Source of the DNA: Oscillospiraceae bacterium
GTDB taxonomy: Bacteria > Bacillota > Clostridia > Oscillospirales > Ruminococcaceae
DNA length: 5,910 nucleotides
Reading direction: 5' to 3'
Assembly: GCA_019423445.1 (NCBI GenBank)
Contig: JAHZBJ010000121.1
Span: 1-5,910 of the forward strand
Shown: positions 5,705 through 5,910 of the stretch, piece by piece
How the letters are laid out: each line of letters begins with the position of its first letter
Numbering within the stretch: the stretch's first letter is position 1
The notes under the pieces: model-generated
The model's database searches: none
What the model saw: only the letters and a program-made list of their open reading frames with translations
What the model was told of the DNA's origin: nothing
Program-made: the position numbers and the translations under genes

Positions 5705-5840
5705 TTTGTTCAGGGAGCGAGGTACAGACTGGCGCTTCGCATAATGTCTCTCACGGACCCGAAAAGAGCGAGGCAGAAACCAGGGCCTCTGGGTTCGTTT
5801 TCTTGCGGACGCAAAAAAACCGCCGGGATACGGCGGTTTT
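5705..5840 (-). repeat. Direct duplication, copy 2 (terminator plus two repeat units)
   Basis: The partner of the block at 5537-5672. On the - strand it follows tRNA-Tyr: terminator hairpin, then repeat units starting at 5810 (GTCCGCAAG) and 5758 (GTCCGTGAGAGA). The first unit is 52 nt to the next start. The second resembles + strand unit A2 (GTCCGTGAGAGA, CGCCAG, then CTGT and a CCTCGCTC-like end). Confidence 0.88.
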
Positions 5841-5842
5841 TT
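5813..5842 (-). terminator. Bidirectional intrinsic terminator between hflX and tRNA-Tyr, copy 2
   Basis: AAAAAACCGCCG (5814-5825) pairs with CGGCGGTTTTTT (5831-5842), loop GGATA. The - strand has a run of seven T (A at 5813-5819) and begins 6 nt after the CCA end of tRNA-Tyr, so it is very likely the tRNA terminator. The + strand T-run of six would also stop transcripts coming through from hflX. Confidence 0.88.
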
Positions 5843-5847
5843 CAGTC

Positions 5848-5910
5848 TGGTGGAGGAGAATGGATTCGAACCATTGAAGCCGAAGCAACAGATTTACAGT
5901 CTGCCCCCTT
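5848..5910 (-). tRNA. tRNA-Tyr (anticodon GTA), 3' part; 5' end outside window
   Basis: Read on the - strand from the right edge. The anticodon stem-loop is GCAGA-CTGTAAA-TCTGT with anticodon GTA (complement of 5895-5897). Next comes a long class II variable arm containing CTTCGG (within 5876-5888), then the T arm AATGG-TTCGAAT-CCATT (5859-5875), the acceptor 3' strand CTCCTCC (5852-5858), discriminator A (5851) and an encoded CCA (5848-5850). The long variable arm together with GTA is typical of bacterial tRNA-Tyr. The D arm and 5' acceptor strand are beyond the window. Confidence 0.95.

Noticed and set aside
5740..5745. CATAAT as a -10 element inside duplication copy 2
   Set aside because: No -35-like hexamer lies at the right distance (the bases there are GCGAGG), and the equivalent site in copy 1 is CATAAC.
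5320..5840. CRISPR array
   Set aside because: The ~51-nt units are contiguous with no unique spacers, are diverged from one another and occur on both strands; no cas gene is present.
5506..5877. A 123-codon open frame on the + strand across the duplication
   Set aside because: It runs through both terminators and into the antisense of tRNA-Tyr (ending in the tRNA-derived WRRMDSNH string). Its internal repetition only reflects the 168-bp offset being a multiple of three. No ribosome site is seen.

Overview
The window is about 5.9 kb of GC-rich DNA that looks like the chromosome of a low-copy, Firmicutes-type anaerobe. The best guess is a Clostridia/Oscillospiraceae-like gut bacterium. That guess rests on strong AGGAGG-type ribosome sites, a GyrA most like the clostridial type, an orphan oligopeptide-binding lipoprotein, heavy use of CGG (Arg) and GGG/CCC codons, and a tRNA gene with an encoded CCA end. 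Taxonomy is inferred, not proven.

Layout: (1) The 3' two-thirds of gyrA enters from the left edge and ends at 1838. (2) A 129-bp gap follows, holding a weak terminator-like hairpin and a strong 15-bp hairpin just before the next ribosome site. (3) Three genes follow on the same strand with short gaps: a PaaI-like hotdog thioesterase (1968-2357), an OppA-like extracytoplasmic solute-binding lipoprotein (2384-3994) and the ribosome-associated GTPase HflX (4054-5319). The 26- and 59-bp gaps, each with its own Shine-Dalgarno, suggest one operon of housekeeping and accessory genes without an obvious shared pathway. (4) From 5320 to 5847 there is no credible gene. This stretch is filled with a ~51-nt repeat family: three units in tandem on the + strand directly after the hflX stop, and four related units on the - strand (two pairs) behind the tRNA. 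The pairs lie in a 136-bp direct duplication (9 mismatches, no gaps), each copy carrying an identical CCGCCG/CGGCGG terminator. (5) A tRNA-Tyr(GTA) gene on the - strand runs off the right edge, converging on hflX.

The genes are ordinary. The part worth attention is the hflX/tRNA-Tyr intergenic region. The repeat units there run in the direction of transcription of whichever gene they trail, so the two arrays face each other tail to tail. The HflX glycine-rich linker, expanded to nine consecutive glycines, is a smaller oddity. I see no defence system, CRISPR array, transposase or prophage gene.
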